Shown here: in pieces, positions 23,517 to 31,804 of the stretch | How the letters are laid out: the number at the start of each line of letters is the position of its first letter | How positions within the stretch are numbered: the stretch's first letter is position 1 | Origin: Butyricicoccus sp. OM04-18BH | Lineage (GTDB): Bacteria > Bacillota > Clostridia > Oscillospirales > Butyricicoccaceae | DNA: 64,000 nucleotides | Assembly (NCBI RefSeq): GCF_003481705.1 | Contig: NZ_QULN01000007.1 | Coordinates: forward strand, 1 to 64,000 | Reading direction: 5' to 3' | The notes under the pieces: model-generated | Database searches by the model: none | What the model saw: the letters and a program-made list of their open reading frames with translations, nothing else | What the model was told of the DNA's origin: nothing | Translations under genes and position numbers: made by a program

Positions 23517-23982
23517 GGGCCACCTCCTTTGCACGTTCTTTCTGTTTCGGCTTTTCTTTGGAAAGCTGATCCGCCGCCTGTTTCAGTTGTTCCCGGATGG
23601 GAACACGGTTCGATTTTGCTTTGCTTAACACCTTCCGGGAATACTCAGAAAAGCAGGCGGTCATTGCGTCTGCCTGTCCAGCCTTGAAAAACAGCAGATA
23701 TTTGTCCGGCCCGGTTTTATAGAACGCATAGTCTACATTCCATTTCCGGGCCACGCGGTCAAAGGACTTGGCATCCCCGGATAGCTCAATGCTGTTTGTG
23801 GCTGTACCGTGGGCCATGAGCTTTCGCACACTTTGTTTTCCGTGCGGTACTTGCCGCCCACGGTATGCCTTGCGGATCTTCCGGCCCACCATGCCCAGCA
23901 CATACGCCAGTCCCCGCGCCGTCAGCTTGGTTGTTTTTACGGATATGGCTATCGTGCGCCGGGAAATATCTTCATCAATCAG
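23503..23982 (-). CDS. PcfB-family conjugation protein (DUF3801)
   Basis: 159 residues. No ATG fits: GGAGG at 7-8 bases precedes CTG (23982), giving a LIDEDISRRTIAISVKTTKL start that matches the family; an internal ATG at 23901 would remove the conserved N-terminus. Contains HGKQSVRKLMAHGTATNSIE and FDRVARKWNVDYAF, family landmarks, and a highly charged C-terminus. In pCF10 PcfB is a relaxase-associated factor that contacts the coupling protein PcfC; here it directly precedes virD4. Confidence 0.8.
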   Translation of the reverse strand: MIDEDISRRTIAISVKTTKLTARGLAYVLGMVGRKIRKAYRGRQVPHGKQSVRKLMAHGTATNSIELSGDAKSFDRVARKWNVDYAFYKTGPDKYLLFFKAGQADAMTACFSEYSRKVLSKAKSNRVPIREQLKQAADQLSKEKPKQKERAKEVAHEDR

Positions 23983-23997
23983 TTACACCGCCTCCTT

Positions 23998-24020
23998 CCT
24001 TGGGACAATTTGTCTCGAAG
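23998..24020. promoter_or_regulatory. Dyad site 2
   Basis: The core GGGACA-att-TGTCTCGAAG matches the site at 6376 with one arm degenerate on the outer left. It starts 5 bases after the ardA stop codon and lies just ahead of the pcfB ribosome binding site. Confidence 0.5.
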
Positions 24021-24025
24021 TGCCA

Positions 24026-24739
24026 TCACCGATCCCCACGGTCTTTTTTCTGCATTTGACGGTAGCCCTCCAAAGAAGAACCGTCTATGATTTCCTGATA
24101 AGCGGCCATTTGCTCCCGGATAGAGAGCTTCGGGAAAGAGAATACCTTATGCTCCTTGGGAATATCCTGCAAGCCGTGATACACTTCCACGAAATGATCG
24201 CTTTCTTTGACAACATAGCCGCCCGGGGCAAAATGGCCGTTTTCGTGGATTCAGGCATCCCGGCCATACGCCTCATAATCGAAATACGGTTTTACCTGAT
24301 CCGGCACATCCAACATTTCCAGATCGTCCACATAAATACGCCCCAGCGTTTCCTCATCGGATACGCCGGGGTAAAAGCCGTAACAGTCCAGATTTTGTGT
24401 CAGATTGATGATGTCCCGCACCGAAGAACAGTGATCGCCGCTGTCGAGGACGGCCTCCAGTGTTTCCAGCTCCGATGAGGTAAGCCCGGAAAGCAGGCAG
24501 GCCAGATGATTAAGCTCGTCCAGATTTTCATACTCGCTCAAATGGTCATAGAGCCCCAGCACATCCCCATCGAAAGAGGTAATAAAAATTTCCTGATAGC
24601 GGACGCCATCCACGCCGATCCGTTTCAAGAGAGCCTCCACCTCCTGGGCGGTTGTGGGAAATTTCAGTGTTTCACCCACAAGCTGGCCCTCGCTGTACTT
24701 TCCGACGTTGGTAACGTAGGCTTCAAACAGGGTTGCCAT
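24026..24739 (-). pseudogene. ardA: ArdA-type antirestriction protein with an in-frame TGA
   Basis: ATG at 24739 overlaps the upstream gene's TAA. The N-terminal 162 residues (FEAYVTNVGKYSEGQLVGE, then NLDCYGFYPGVSDEETLG, DYEAYGRD) match ArdA, a DNA mimic that blocks type I restriction during transfer. A TGA at 24251-24253 interrupts it; the same frame continues IHENGHFAPGGYVVKESDHF and YHGLQDIPKEHKVF, the normal C-terminus, to a TGA at 24026. A CGA-to-TGA change is the simplest cause. The shortened product may still fold partly. Confidence 0.8.
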
Positions 24740-25080
24740 TAGCGGCGGCCCTGTCCCTTGACGGTCAGGATGCCCTCAAGGGTTGTTGCCGTAATTCCCA
24801 GCCGCTGGGCCACGGCAATATCATTTTTCATGGCTTCGGTCATACTGTGCCCGCAAACAACCAGCACATGAGAACGGCGGAGCAGGTCACGGCTCATGTC
24901 GATGCCGCTTTTATGCTCCTCGGGAACAGCATCATTGAGAAACAGGGGCAAGTACAGGGGCGGGCAAATAGGAGAAAAGCCTGCCTCATACACGGTGCGG
25001 CAATACTGCGCCGCCAGTTCTGCGTTTTCGCTATCGCCGCCGAGCCATGCAGCGGTGATATAAGCAAGGGGTCGTTTCAT
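24739..25080 (-). CDS. DUF4406/deoxyribosyltransferase-like small protein
   Basis: 113 residues. PLAYITAAWLGGDSENAELA at the start, then YCRTVYEAGFSPICPPLYLP, GIDMSRDLLRRSHVLVVCG, resembles the Rossmann-like nucleoside deoxyribosyltransferase/DUF4406 group found in phages and conjugative elements. Enzyme activity is not established. It begins the scaffold's ardA-pcfB-virD4 operon; ATG at 25080 has GGAGGTATGAACG upstream. Confidence 0.7.
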   Translation of the reverse strand: MKRPLAYITAAWLGGDSENAELAAQYCRTVYEAGFSPICPPLYLPLFLNDAVPEEHKSGIDMSRDLLRRSHVLVVCGHSMTEAMKNDIAVAQRLGITATTLEGILTVKGQGRR

Positions 25081-25129
25081 CGTTCATACCTCCGATATTT
25101 TAATAAGAAAGTTCAACCCAAACCCCACG

Positions 25130-25153
25130 CCCTTTCCCAGTCTTGGGAAAGGG
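25130..25153. repeat. Perfect hairpin
   Basis: CCCTTTCCCA (25130-25139) and TGGGAAAGGG (25144-25153) form a 10-bp stem with a 4-base loop, next to the large nested palindrome. Present in the 283-base gene-free space 25081-25363. Confidence 0.6.
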
Positions 25154-25156
25154 GGC

Positions 25157-25319
25157 GGCTCTGGAGGATATACCCCCGCCGCTTGCCGGGGAAATAGCAC
25201 AGCCGGGGCAGACCGTCAAGGGCGAGCCGCCGAAAACGGCGGTGCGCTGCACCCTTGACGGCCCACTCCCGGCTGTACTAAAAAACAGGCGGCGACGGGG
25301 GATATATACCACCAGAGCC
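25157..25319. repeat. 163-bp nested palindrome
   Basis: Four sets of arms are centred on AAAA at 25233-25236: CCGCCG/CGGCGG; CCGTCAAGGG (25213-25222)/CCCTTGACGG (25252-25261); AGCCGGG (25201-25207)/CCCGGCT (25268-25274); and outer arms from 25157 and 25319 that begin GGCTCTGG/CCAGAGCC and extend about 25 bases with small gaps. The region has no ORF of its own. It could be an oriT, single-strand origin or structured RNA. Confidence 0.65.
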
Positions 25320-25337
25320 TCTGCGCGAGGGCGGGGC

Positions 25338-25360
25338 CCTCGGGACAAAGTGTCTCGAAG
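25338..25360. promoter_or_regulatory. Dyad site 3
   Basis: Core GGGACAAAGTGTCTCGAAG in the same family as the sites at 6376, 23998 and 26361, ending 3 bases from the parB-like gene's stop codon, so directly downstream of that gene. Confidence 0.5.
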
Positions 25361-25363
25361 TTG

Positions 25364-26809
25364 TTACTTGTCAAGTTCCTGCTTTTTCGGGGCTTTTGCC
25401 AGCTCCGGCGGCTGTTTTTCTTTCCAGTCATCCAGCAGGGACATAATCTGTTCTTTCATTTTGGCGGGAGTGACCTCCTTGCCAAAATACTTTTCCAGTT
25501 CCGCAGTAGAAATAATCACGCCTCGATCCTCCTTTTTCTGTTCTGATAAGATACCGTCAATGACATCGCCGTTGAGCTTGCCTTCCTTATCCAGCTCCCG
25601 GAGCCGTTTAGCTTGGGCCAGCGAGGGCGAAGCCTGCTCCCCGTCAATGGAAACAGCAATAAGCCTCTGATTTTTCGGTTTGATGTAGGAAAGCTCCACG
25701 GCAGGCATGAAACCCATCTTTTTATCGTCTACCTTATCCAGAAGCTCCGGCACAAGAGAGTTGAGCCGCAAGTAGCGCATGACCTTTTTATAGTTCATCT
25801 CATGCGCCTCGCCCACAATCTCAACCGAGCGTTTTCCAACATCGCCTTCCGCAACACCTTTCAGCCGCCCGCCCTGATGCTTGATGTCCTCAACCTCGAG
25901 TTCCAGCAGCGCGGCCAATTCGCTGGGGAGCATCCCGTCACGCTGCTTGTTGCTGTCCTTCATGGCCTGTACCGCTTCGTGGTCGGTCATTTCACGGACA
26001 ATAAAGGGCATTTCCTCCAGTCCAGCCAGCTCACTGCCGTGAGTACGGCGATGGCCCGCTACAATTTCATAGCCGTTTCCGTCTTTTTCCGGGCGGGCAA
26101 GACCGGGAACCATTACACCGTTTACGCGGATAGAAGCAACGATTTCCTGCATTTTCGCATCGTCCCTTACCTTAAAAGGATGCGGACGGAATGTGTGAAA
26201 TGGATGAACCTCGGAAAGTTTCAGATAAACCAGCTTGCCTTCCTCAACCGGGCGGGGAGGTGTGGTCGGCGCTGGAGCCGTCTGTTCCACAGCAGCTTCC
26301 TTCGGTGCCGTATCCTGTGTGGGCTTTACGGGCTCCTTGGCATCCGGGGGCTTTCCGTCACTTCGGGACACTTTGTCTCGTTTGGACGGCTTGGGCTTGT
26401 CAGGGGCCGCCTTATCCGCCTTGGGTGGGCGGCCCTTGCGAGCCCCAGCCGATTTCTCCGCTTTCTGATTTTCAGTCGCAGCCTTTTCCGCTTTCGGCGG
26501 ACGGCCACGGCGCGGCTTTTTCGGTTCCTCCGTATTGGCGGGCTGCGGTGTTTCTCCGGGGGCTGCCGCCTCTGGCGTTTCGGGGGTTTCCGACTTTTCG
26601 ACTTCGGCGCGGGCGTTCTGCCTCTTTTCCGCCATAAGTTCATTGATTTTGTCAAAGGACACAACCACATCGCCGGACTCAGGTATGGCAGGCCCGGTCT
26701 GTTCCTGCTGGGGCTCAGACGCTGCGGCCTGTTCGGGTGTGGTGATAGGCTCGGCGGCCTCCGGGGAAATATTCTCCGCAGGGCCAGTATTCAATTTTTC
26801 ATCGGCCAT
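25364..26809 (-). CDS. ParB-like nuclease-domain protein
   Basis: 481 residues from ATG at 26809 (AAAGGAGG upstream). The first about 190 residues are disordered, rich in Pro, Ala, Lys and Glu (GRPPKAEKAA and GRPPKADKAA are AT-hook-like). Then the ParB N-terminal domain (LKLSEVHPFHTFRPHPFKV, IVAGHRRTHGSELAG with the GxRR-type motif) and a KorB-like HTH region (MLPSELAALLELEVEDIKHQ). Promoter-proximal in the conjugative scaffold. It may act in segregation or in regulation of transfer. A dyad of the repeated family lies within its own coding sequence (26361). Confidence 0.88.
   Translation of the reverse strand: MADEKLNTGPAENISPEAAEPITTPEQAAASEPQQEQTGPAIPESGDVVVSFDKINELMAEKRQNARAEVEKSETPETPEAAAPGETPQPANTEEPKKPRRGRPPKAEKAATENQKAEKSAGARKGRPPKADKAAPDKPKPSKRDKVSRSDGKPPDAKEPVKPTQDTAPKEAAVEQTAPAPTTPPRPVEEGKLVYLKLSEVHPFHTFRPHPFKVRDDAKMQEIVASIRVNGVMVPGLARPEKDGNGYEIVAGHRRTHGSELAGLEEMPFIVREMTDHEAVQAMKDSNKQRDGMLPSELAALLELEVEDIKHQGGRLKGVAEGDVGKRSVEIVGEAHEMNYKKVMRYLRLNSLVPELLDKVDDKKMGFMPAVELSYIKPKNQRLIAVSIDGEQASPSLAQAKRLRELDKEGKLNGDVIDGILSEQKKEDRGVIISTAELEKYFGKEVTPAKMKEQIMSLLDDWKEKQPPELAKAPKKQELDK
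26361..26383. promoter_or_regulatory. Dyad site 4, inside the parB-like gene
   Basis: CTTCGGGACA-ctt-TGTCTCG, with the last arm bases changed to TTT. It is coding (RDKVSRSD region of the disordered segment). Fourth copy of the family. Confidence 0.5.
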
Positions 26810-26894
26810 TTACGATCCTCCTTTTCGTTAAAGTTGCACAAATTTGAACGCTAAAATTTTGTAGTTATTTTTGCGCCTCCTTTCCGTCTATCCA

Positions 26895-26937
26895 CGCAAA
26901 AAAGCCGCCCGTTTTTCATGCCGGACGGCTTTTTGCG
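26895..26937. terminator. GC hairpin with A/T flanks upstream of the parB-like gene
   Basis: CGCAAAAAAGCCG...CGGCTTTTTGCG arms enclose a 19-base centre. It works as a bidirectional terminator and would insulate the element's first gene from outside transcription. The stretch 26810-26990 has no gene. Confidence 0.6.
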
Positions 26938-26990
26938 TAATGTGATAGATCAAATATTATTTTTTCTGGTTTGTAGGCTCCGAAAAGCCT

Positions 26991-27000
26991 TGTATTTACA
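26991..27000. repeat. Target duplication, left copy
   Basis: TGTATTTACA directly precedes the IS4-family element and recurs at 28563-28572 directly after it. Confidence 0.9.
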
Positions 27001-28562
27001 CAATGTCATTAACTTTAGCAAAGAGCAGAAATCGTAAGCATTTATAAAACTATGATTCCTGCTTTTTGTTTGTATATGGGCATACTTATCCCCTTCTCTT
27101 TGTACTCGTATTTTTTAGCTCAGTACGCTCTTTTATGGGTATTCGAATATTTTCCTGCTAATTGCCCTTTCGTTCTGGTATAATGCCGATCAGGACGAAT
27201 GGGAACAAGATTTTTACTGATATCTTCATATATTTGCTGAAATAACATATTTTTCTTTTGACCATCCGTTTCAAGAAGTATATAAATCAGATCATTTTTT
27301 AAGATTCCAATACTAACAGTCTGATTGATCATCATTTTATGTTTTCTGTTCGCTTCTTTCTGATCCAGTTCACGCTCTGCATCTAATATGATATCTTCAA
27401 CTAAATTGCTCAGATATATAGTGCTGTATATATCTTGTAATAACAGAATAGGTTTTGTTCCTGTAAAATTCTCTAACTGTAACCGACTCTTTAGCGTTTC
27501 ATACGCAGTCTCTATCCCCCACCTCATATGATATAATTCTTTTATTTCTTCTGTATGAAATTCAGTTTGTGAAAGATTTGTAGCCAAAACTTCTAAACTT
27601 CCGTTTTCTAATAGGATTTTTACCATACGCAATGAAATTTCACCTAATTCTTTCATACGTTCTCCATCTGGCGTTCCCTCGTAATGTCTGATTCTTGACT
27701 TATCAAGTTTTATTTTAACTAGCTGATCCTTTTCTATTAAACTGTTTTGCTCTTTTTTGTAATCACTGCTTTTTAAACGTACGATAAATTTAATATCCTT
27801 ATCCATCATATGTATAAACGCTGGCGTAGAAGGATAGCCTCTGTCCATGATAATAACATAGGGAATGCTGCCTATTGTTTCCGGTATTCGCTCCATCTGT
27901 TTTTCGGCCAGGCGCATTTCATTAAATTTCACCTTATTACAGTCACTTTCCAGTATCATACGATTCATTACATCATAAATACAGCCTAATCCTATTTGAG
28001 CTTGGGGCTTTGTGTTTTTCCGGCTTGCAGAACCATATAGTTTCAGTGTTTCAGCAGTGGTAGGAATATTAATATCTGAGCCGTCAGCGGCTAATATTAA
28101 ATGATCTTTGTAAGTTGAAAAGGTGGAATCTGCATAAAAGTTACGGTTATGATATTTATATAATTCTAAAAAAGCATCTGGATTAAGTTTCATACGCTGT
28201 TTCAGATATCCTGGTTTTGAAATAGACACACCAGGATGAGCAAGTTTCATATAATTTCTCAGTTCCAATGCCAACGTCAACCCCTTTCTGTTTATCATCG
28301 TGAAAAGAAGATCCTGAAGAGGCATTTTTCGAATTCTGGTAAAATAATTTTTATTACCTGATCGGCAAAATGCCTTAAATTCATCAGAAGTCATTTTTTC
28401 TATATCCATGAATATACGTTTCTGAGAATGCTTCATGCATAATCACATCCTTTTTTGAGCAGGTTCATGGCTTCTTTTTACAATATAAGCATATCAAAAA
28501 AAGCAGAAGATATCTAATCCATTTCGGAATAAATATCTTCTGCTTTTAAGTTAATGACATTG
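27001..28562. mobile_element. IS4-family insertion sequence
   Basis: 1562 bp bounded by inverted repeats CAATGTCATTAACTT (27001-27015) and AAGTTAATGACATTG (28548-28562), with a 10-bp direct duplication on both sides. One transposase gene fills it. The clean duplication shows recent insertion without later rearrangement. A further hairpin (AGAAGATAT/ATATCTTCT) lies inside the right end. Confidence 0.95.
27120..28436 (-). CDS. IS4-family transposase
   Basis: 438 residues, full length. DDE residues are in LILAADGSDINIP, VIIMDRGYPS and the YHMRWGIETAYETLK segment, which is the Y-(2)-R-(3)-E-(6)-K signature of IS4. The coding region is AT-rich compared with the flanks. No frameshift, so probably active. 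Confidence 0.95.
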   Translation of the reverse strand: MKHSQKRIFMDIEKMTSDEFKAFCRSGNKNYFTRIRKMPLQDLLFTMINRKGLTLALELRNYMKLAHPGVSISKPGYLKQRMKLNPDAFLELYKYHNRNFYADSTFSTYKDHLILAADGSDINIPTTAETLKLYGSASRKNTKPQAQIGLGCIYDVMNRMILESDCNKVKFNEMRLAEKQMERIPETIGSIPYVIIMDRGYPSTPAFIHMMDKDIKFIVRLKSSDYKKEQNSLIEKDQLVKIKLDKSRIRHYEGTPDGERMKELGEISLRMVKILLENGSLEVLATNLSQTEFHTEEIKELYHMRWGIETAYETLKSRLQLENFTGTKPILLLQDIYSTIYLSNLVEDIILDAERELDQKEANRKHKMMINQTVSIGILKNDLIYILLETDGQKKNMLFQQIYEDISKNLVPIRPDRHYTRTKGQLAGKYSNTHKRAY

Positions 28563-28572
28563 TGTATTTACA
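28563..28572. repeat. Target duplication, right copy
   Basis: TGTATTTACA, identical to 26991-27000. Confidence 0.9.
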
Positions 28573-28616
28573 GTGTTCCTAATAGGAAGTAATCATATGC
28601 TTTGGTACCCTAATGC

Positions 28617-28840
28617 GGCAGAGTGGAGCTAAAACTCCGTGCAGATGGAGCTCTCGTATCGATTTATGCAATGTCGCTATTTCTCCGGCAAGATGTCGCT
28701 GAAACTCCATGCAGACGCCGCTATATAGGCGGTTTAAGCAAAAATCCTCGAAGTGGCAAGGTGCTCCGATAAGCTGGCGGAAAATCTCCGGCAAGATGGC
28801 AGGAAAAGTCCGTGTCGGTGGCAAAGTTGATCCGATTTAT
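28617..28840. repeat. Degenerate repeats
   Basis: Three related units of about 35 bp start GGCA(A/G)GATG or GGCAGAGTG and continue with (G/A)AAA(C/G)TCC(A/G)TG (from 28617, 28687 and 28790). CGATTTATGCA occurs twice (28659, 28832). The stretch lies between the insertion sequence and an IS66 remnant and has no plausible gene of its own. Confidence 0.5.
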
Positions 28841-28925
28841 GCAGCAAGCCGCTGCTGCGGCGTTCTTGAATGAGTTCTGTCCACTTTGCAATCTGTGCCT
28901 AATGTTTTAATTCTGTTGATGTCAT
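28800..28925 (-). pseudogene. IS66 orf1 (TnpA) remnant
   Basis: ATG at 28923-28925 follows a GGAGGAAGGGTA site. Translation gives MTSTELKH, an in-frame TAG, then AQIAKWTELIQERRSSGLL, matching the first 28 residues of IS66-family accessory TnpA; similarity then fades. Only the 5' end remains, so an IS66-type element was once here and decayed or was replaced. Confidence 0.45.
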
Positions 28926-29062
28926 TACCCTTCCTCCTGAAACAGTGCTGGAACGTTTCGGCTCATTCCGAAACTTCCTGCTGCTTCTATTATCTCATGC
29001 AGCGAGAGGTGCAAGATGTTTGACGGTTACTACGTGAGTGATGACATCATAAAAACATATCA

Positions 29063-29088
29063 AAACCGGAGTCTCATGACTCCGGTTT
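29063..29088 (-). terminator. Terminator after the RCC1/stalk gene
   Basis: AAACCGGAGTC/GACTCCGGTTT form a perfect 11-bp stem with a TCAT loop; on the minus strand TTTTGATATGTTTTT follows, 20 bases past the gene's end. Confidence 0.75.
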
Positions 29089-29108
29089 CGTATTCTGTAT
29101 CTTGATTT

Positions 29109-30767
29109 TTATTCTGTATATCCCTTGCTCGTGTCGATAGAGATCGACTGCGTGCTTCCGTCCCAGTCAACGCCGAAATTCAGCTGTTTGCCGAGATTGC
29201 GGAGTTTGAAATAGTTATTATCGGAGATGTTATAGGCCGTCAGATCAGCGACCGCGCCATTCAGATATACCGTGGCGGTCGAGAGCTTTGCGGTCTGCTG
29301 TTTGGCCTTTCCGGTCTCGAGCTCGCCGCCGACCTCGGTATACGCCGTGCCGGGCTTGAGCTCGATGCTCTTCGCGCTCTCATTCCACGTTACCTCAAAC
29401 TGCTTTTCGCTGCCAGTGAGGACCTTCGCGATGTCACGGAGCTTGAAATAATTGTTGTCATTGATCTCGTAGGCATCAAAGGCAACCTGCCTACCGTTTA
29501 CCATGACCTTTGCGCTCGTGGGCTTTGCCGTCGCTGTCGCGGCAGGCTTTGCCGCCGGAGTGGTCGAGGGCTTGCTCGCAGCCTGATTCGGGCCTGCGAT
29601 CTGGAGAAAATCATAAAGATTGTCGCCGTATTCGCTCTTGTTGTACAGATCGCAGAACGGCGGAGTCGTGTGCGTATCGTATTCGATACCGGCATCGCCC
29701 CATACCCACAGGCTGCCGTCCAACTTGACCGCCGCGCCGTGGCTGCGGTACGGTGCGCAGCCCAGCGACTTCACGCCGGTCAGCGTCGTTTTGAACGGCG
29801 TGTCCGACCGCGAGTCCTCATTGTTGCCGACACCGCCGCTGTTTTGTACATCATTGCCGATCGACCACAGCTGACCATCCTCGGTAACATAGACCAGCGC
29901 ATTGCCGCAGTCGTCCGCCGCAACAACATGATCGGCGATCTTTTTCGGTGTTTCTACGATTTCGTTCGACCATGGCATCCGTCCCCAGACCCACAGGCTG
30001 TTGTCGTTCTTGAGCACCATGCACATGCCGGCATCGCCGAAAATATCCTTTGCATCGTCCATCACCTTGATCGGCTTGTGACGGCTTCCGTTTTCTTCGG
30101 CATCACCGAGCAGATAAAAGCCCTCCTGTCCATAAATCCAGACGCTGCCATCGGTTTTCAACAGCATGGTGGCAAGAGCTACACCTCGAGCTTTCTTCAC
30201 ATCAGTCATCATCTGCGTCGGCTTGATAACCTCGTAAATCTCCCACCAGTTATCTTTCGAAATAGAAGATGAGGGCAGAGTTTTCGGCGCGACCGGGAAC
30301 AGATCTCCACCCAGATCAAGACCCCAGCCCCATACAGTATCATCGGTCTTTACCACGAGGCCCAGCTTATCCGAAACATAGGATATGCTGCGAACGTCAG
30401 AAAGCTTTTTCTTGTAGGCGGACGGATTGGCTGCATCCTTCATCGGCGCGATCCACAGCGTGTCATCATCCTTGATGATCGCGATGTCCGTCGAAAAAGA
30501 GAAGTCTTTCACGTGATCCATGATCTTTGTGAACGGCGTGAAGTAGGTACCGATGGTGTCTGTGCCGCTGAGCCACAGACTGCCGTCCTCCTTGAGAACA
30601 CCTTCCACGCTGCCTTTGACATTGACAGACGCGACCTTTCCTTCCGTAAATTCCTTCGGCAGGTTGCCGCGACCGTCCTCGAGCGCTCCTGCGAAGGGAA
30701 CAGAGGATGTACACAGCATGGCCGCTGCCATCAGCGCGGCGAACTTTCTGTTTTTATATAAGAGCAT
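29109..30767 (-). CDS. Secreted RCC1-repeat protein with stalk domain
   Basis: 552 residues. Signal peptide (KFAALMAAAMLCTSSVPFAGA), then a propeller of repeats with the DGSLW-x-WG theme (about residues 50-390: EDGSLWLSGTD, TDDTVWGWG, TDGSVWIYG, NDNSLWVWG, LDGSLWVWGD), a linker (KPSTTPAAKPAATATAKPTS), and two copper-amine-oxidase-N-like stalk repeats ending the protein (NDNNYFKLRDIAKVL, SDNNYFKLRNLGKQL). Exported, probably surface-attached or cell-wall-near; ligand unknown. Followed by a terminator and preceded, 57 bases upstream, by a related small secreted protein. Confidence 0.8.
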   Translation of the reverse strand: MLLYKNRKFAALMAAAMLCTSSVPFAGALEDGRGNLPKEFTEGKVASVNVKGSVEGVLKEDGSLWLSGTDTIGTYFTPFTKIMDHVKDFSFSTDIAIIKDDDTLWIAPMKDAANPSAYKKKLSDVRSISYVSDKLGLVVKTDDTVWGWGLDLGGDLFPVAPKTLPSSSISKDNWWEIYEVIKPTQMMTDVKKARGVALATMLLKTDGSVWIYGQEGFYLLGDAEENGSRHKPIKVMDDAKDIFGDAGMCMVLKNDNSLWVWGRMPWSNEIVETPKKIADHVVAADDCGNALVYVTEDGQLWSIGNDVQNSGGVGNNEDSRSDTPFKTTLTGVKSLGCAPYRSHGAAVKLDGSLWVWGDAGIEYDTHTTPPFCDLYNKSEYGDNLYDFLQIAGPNQAASKPSTTPAAKPAATATAKPTSAKVMVNGRQVAFDAYEINDNNYFKLRDIAKVLTGSEKQFEVTWNESAKSIELKPGTAYTEVGGELETGKAKQQTAKLSTATVYLNGAVADLTAYNISDNNYFKLRNLGKQLNFGVDWDGSTQSISIDTSKGYTE

Positions 30768-30823
30768 TGCATTTTCCCCTTTGGAATGGCCTGCCCCTTG
30801 TACCGGGGCAGGCCTGTTCTATT

Positions 30824-31120
30824 TTACTTTGCGCGCATATCTGCTACGCAGAAGCCATTTGCGATCTCATCATAAGTCGGCGTCTTGACGATGACAGCAC
30901 GGACCGGCAGATACGTGGTATTGTCGACCGTAAACGGCTCAACGACCTTGCCGTTCGCGTCCTTCGGTGTGATCTGCTTGCCGTCCACAGTAATGTGGAT
31001 ACCGCTGTAATTTGCCTGGATCATGCGCGTGACGGAGTTCGCCGCCAGCGCTCCGGTAGTTACCAGACCGGCACACAGCGCAAGCGTGGTTAGACGTTTG
31101 AAAATATGAAGCTGCTTCAT
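30824..31120 (-). CDS. Small secreted stalk-domain protein
   Basis: 98 residues. Signal peptide (LTTLALCAGLVTTGALAANS), then one copper-amine-oxidase-N-like repeat: GIHITVDGKQITPKDANGKV, VEPFTVDNTTYLPVRAVIV. It shares the domain class with the downstream RCC1 protein, so the two may be exported and assemble together. The repeat is short of the second half seen in the neighbour. Confidence 0.75.
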   Translation of the reverse strand: MKQLHIFKRLTTLALCAGLVTTGALAANSVTRMIQANYSGIHITVDGKQITPKDANGKVVEPFTVDNTTYLPVRAVIVKTPTYDEIANGFCVADMRAK

Positions 31121-31486
31121 TTTTTACACTCTCTTTTGCATCGTGAACCTATTATTTCTCTGCCGAAGTGGTATCCTCCTCCCCTTTTCTCGGCCTTTTC
31201 ATTGAAATTTCCGCGAGCCTGCCGTGCCTTTCACGCAGAGCAGTCTCTCAGTTTCTTCCTGTTTACAGTATACGACTTGTCCGTTGGCATTGCAAGCATA
31301 TAGCTTTCTTTTGGCGATCAACGAACCACTCCCGGCCGTAAAGTCCGAACCGCCCAATCCCCCCCTCTCTGAAAGGATCTGCGCAGGCCCTTTCTGTTTC
31401 TCCCCCATTTCGATCTATATATTATATCAGTAGAAGCTCCCGGAAATATTCCGGGGGCTTTAATTCTGCCCGAAAGGAGAAGCAAA
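31121..31486. other. Divergent intergenic region
   Basis: No gene is supported between the secreted-protein pair (minus) and the DUF960-amidoligase operon (plus). A hairpin GCTCCCGG...CCGGGGGC (31435-31458) followed by TTTAATT lies 30 bases before the operon start and may attenuate it. An upstream TATATATTATAT stretch could hold the -10. Confidence 0.4.
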
Positions 31487-31774
31487 ATGTTCGACAATCA
31501 AAAATTCCTAACGCGCGGCGTTATGGCCAAAATTCCATCATGGCTGACCAACCTCATGTGGCATATGGTTTTGACAATGGAAGTCGAGGAAAAAGATTAT
31601 TTGCAGGTATTCACACTGACAAAAACGCCGACCGGTCAGCACATCGTTCATGAGCAGGAGCAGCCGCCCTACCGTTACGAGCTCAATGTGCCGTGTGACG
31701 ATGCGGTCAACGCGAAGGTGTTCGTCATTGATGATTTAACACATTCTACTATGCTGCTTGCTGAAGAATATTGA
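31487..31774 (+). CDS. DUF960 family protein
   Basis: 95 residues from ATG at 31487 (AAAGGAG upstream). Sequence MFDNQKFLTRGVMAKIPSWL, then LTMEVEEKDYLQVFTLT and HIVHEQEQPPYRYELNV is DUF960, a small cytoplasmic family found in phages, plasmids and conjugative elements of Firmicutes. Function unknown. First gene of the amidoligase operon. Confidence 0.8.
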   Translation: MFDNQKFLTRGVMAKIPSWLTNLMWHMVLTMEVEEKDYLQVFTLTKTPTGQHIVHEQEQPPYRYELNVPCDDAVNAKVFVIDDLTHSTMLLAEEY

Positions 31775-31804
31775 TATTAACCAAACGAAATGGAGGAACA
31801 ACCA

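Noticed and set aside
31199..31408. 69-residue minus-strand frame in the divergent intergenic region
   Set aside because: Weak start, no family, and sits over probable promoters.
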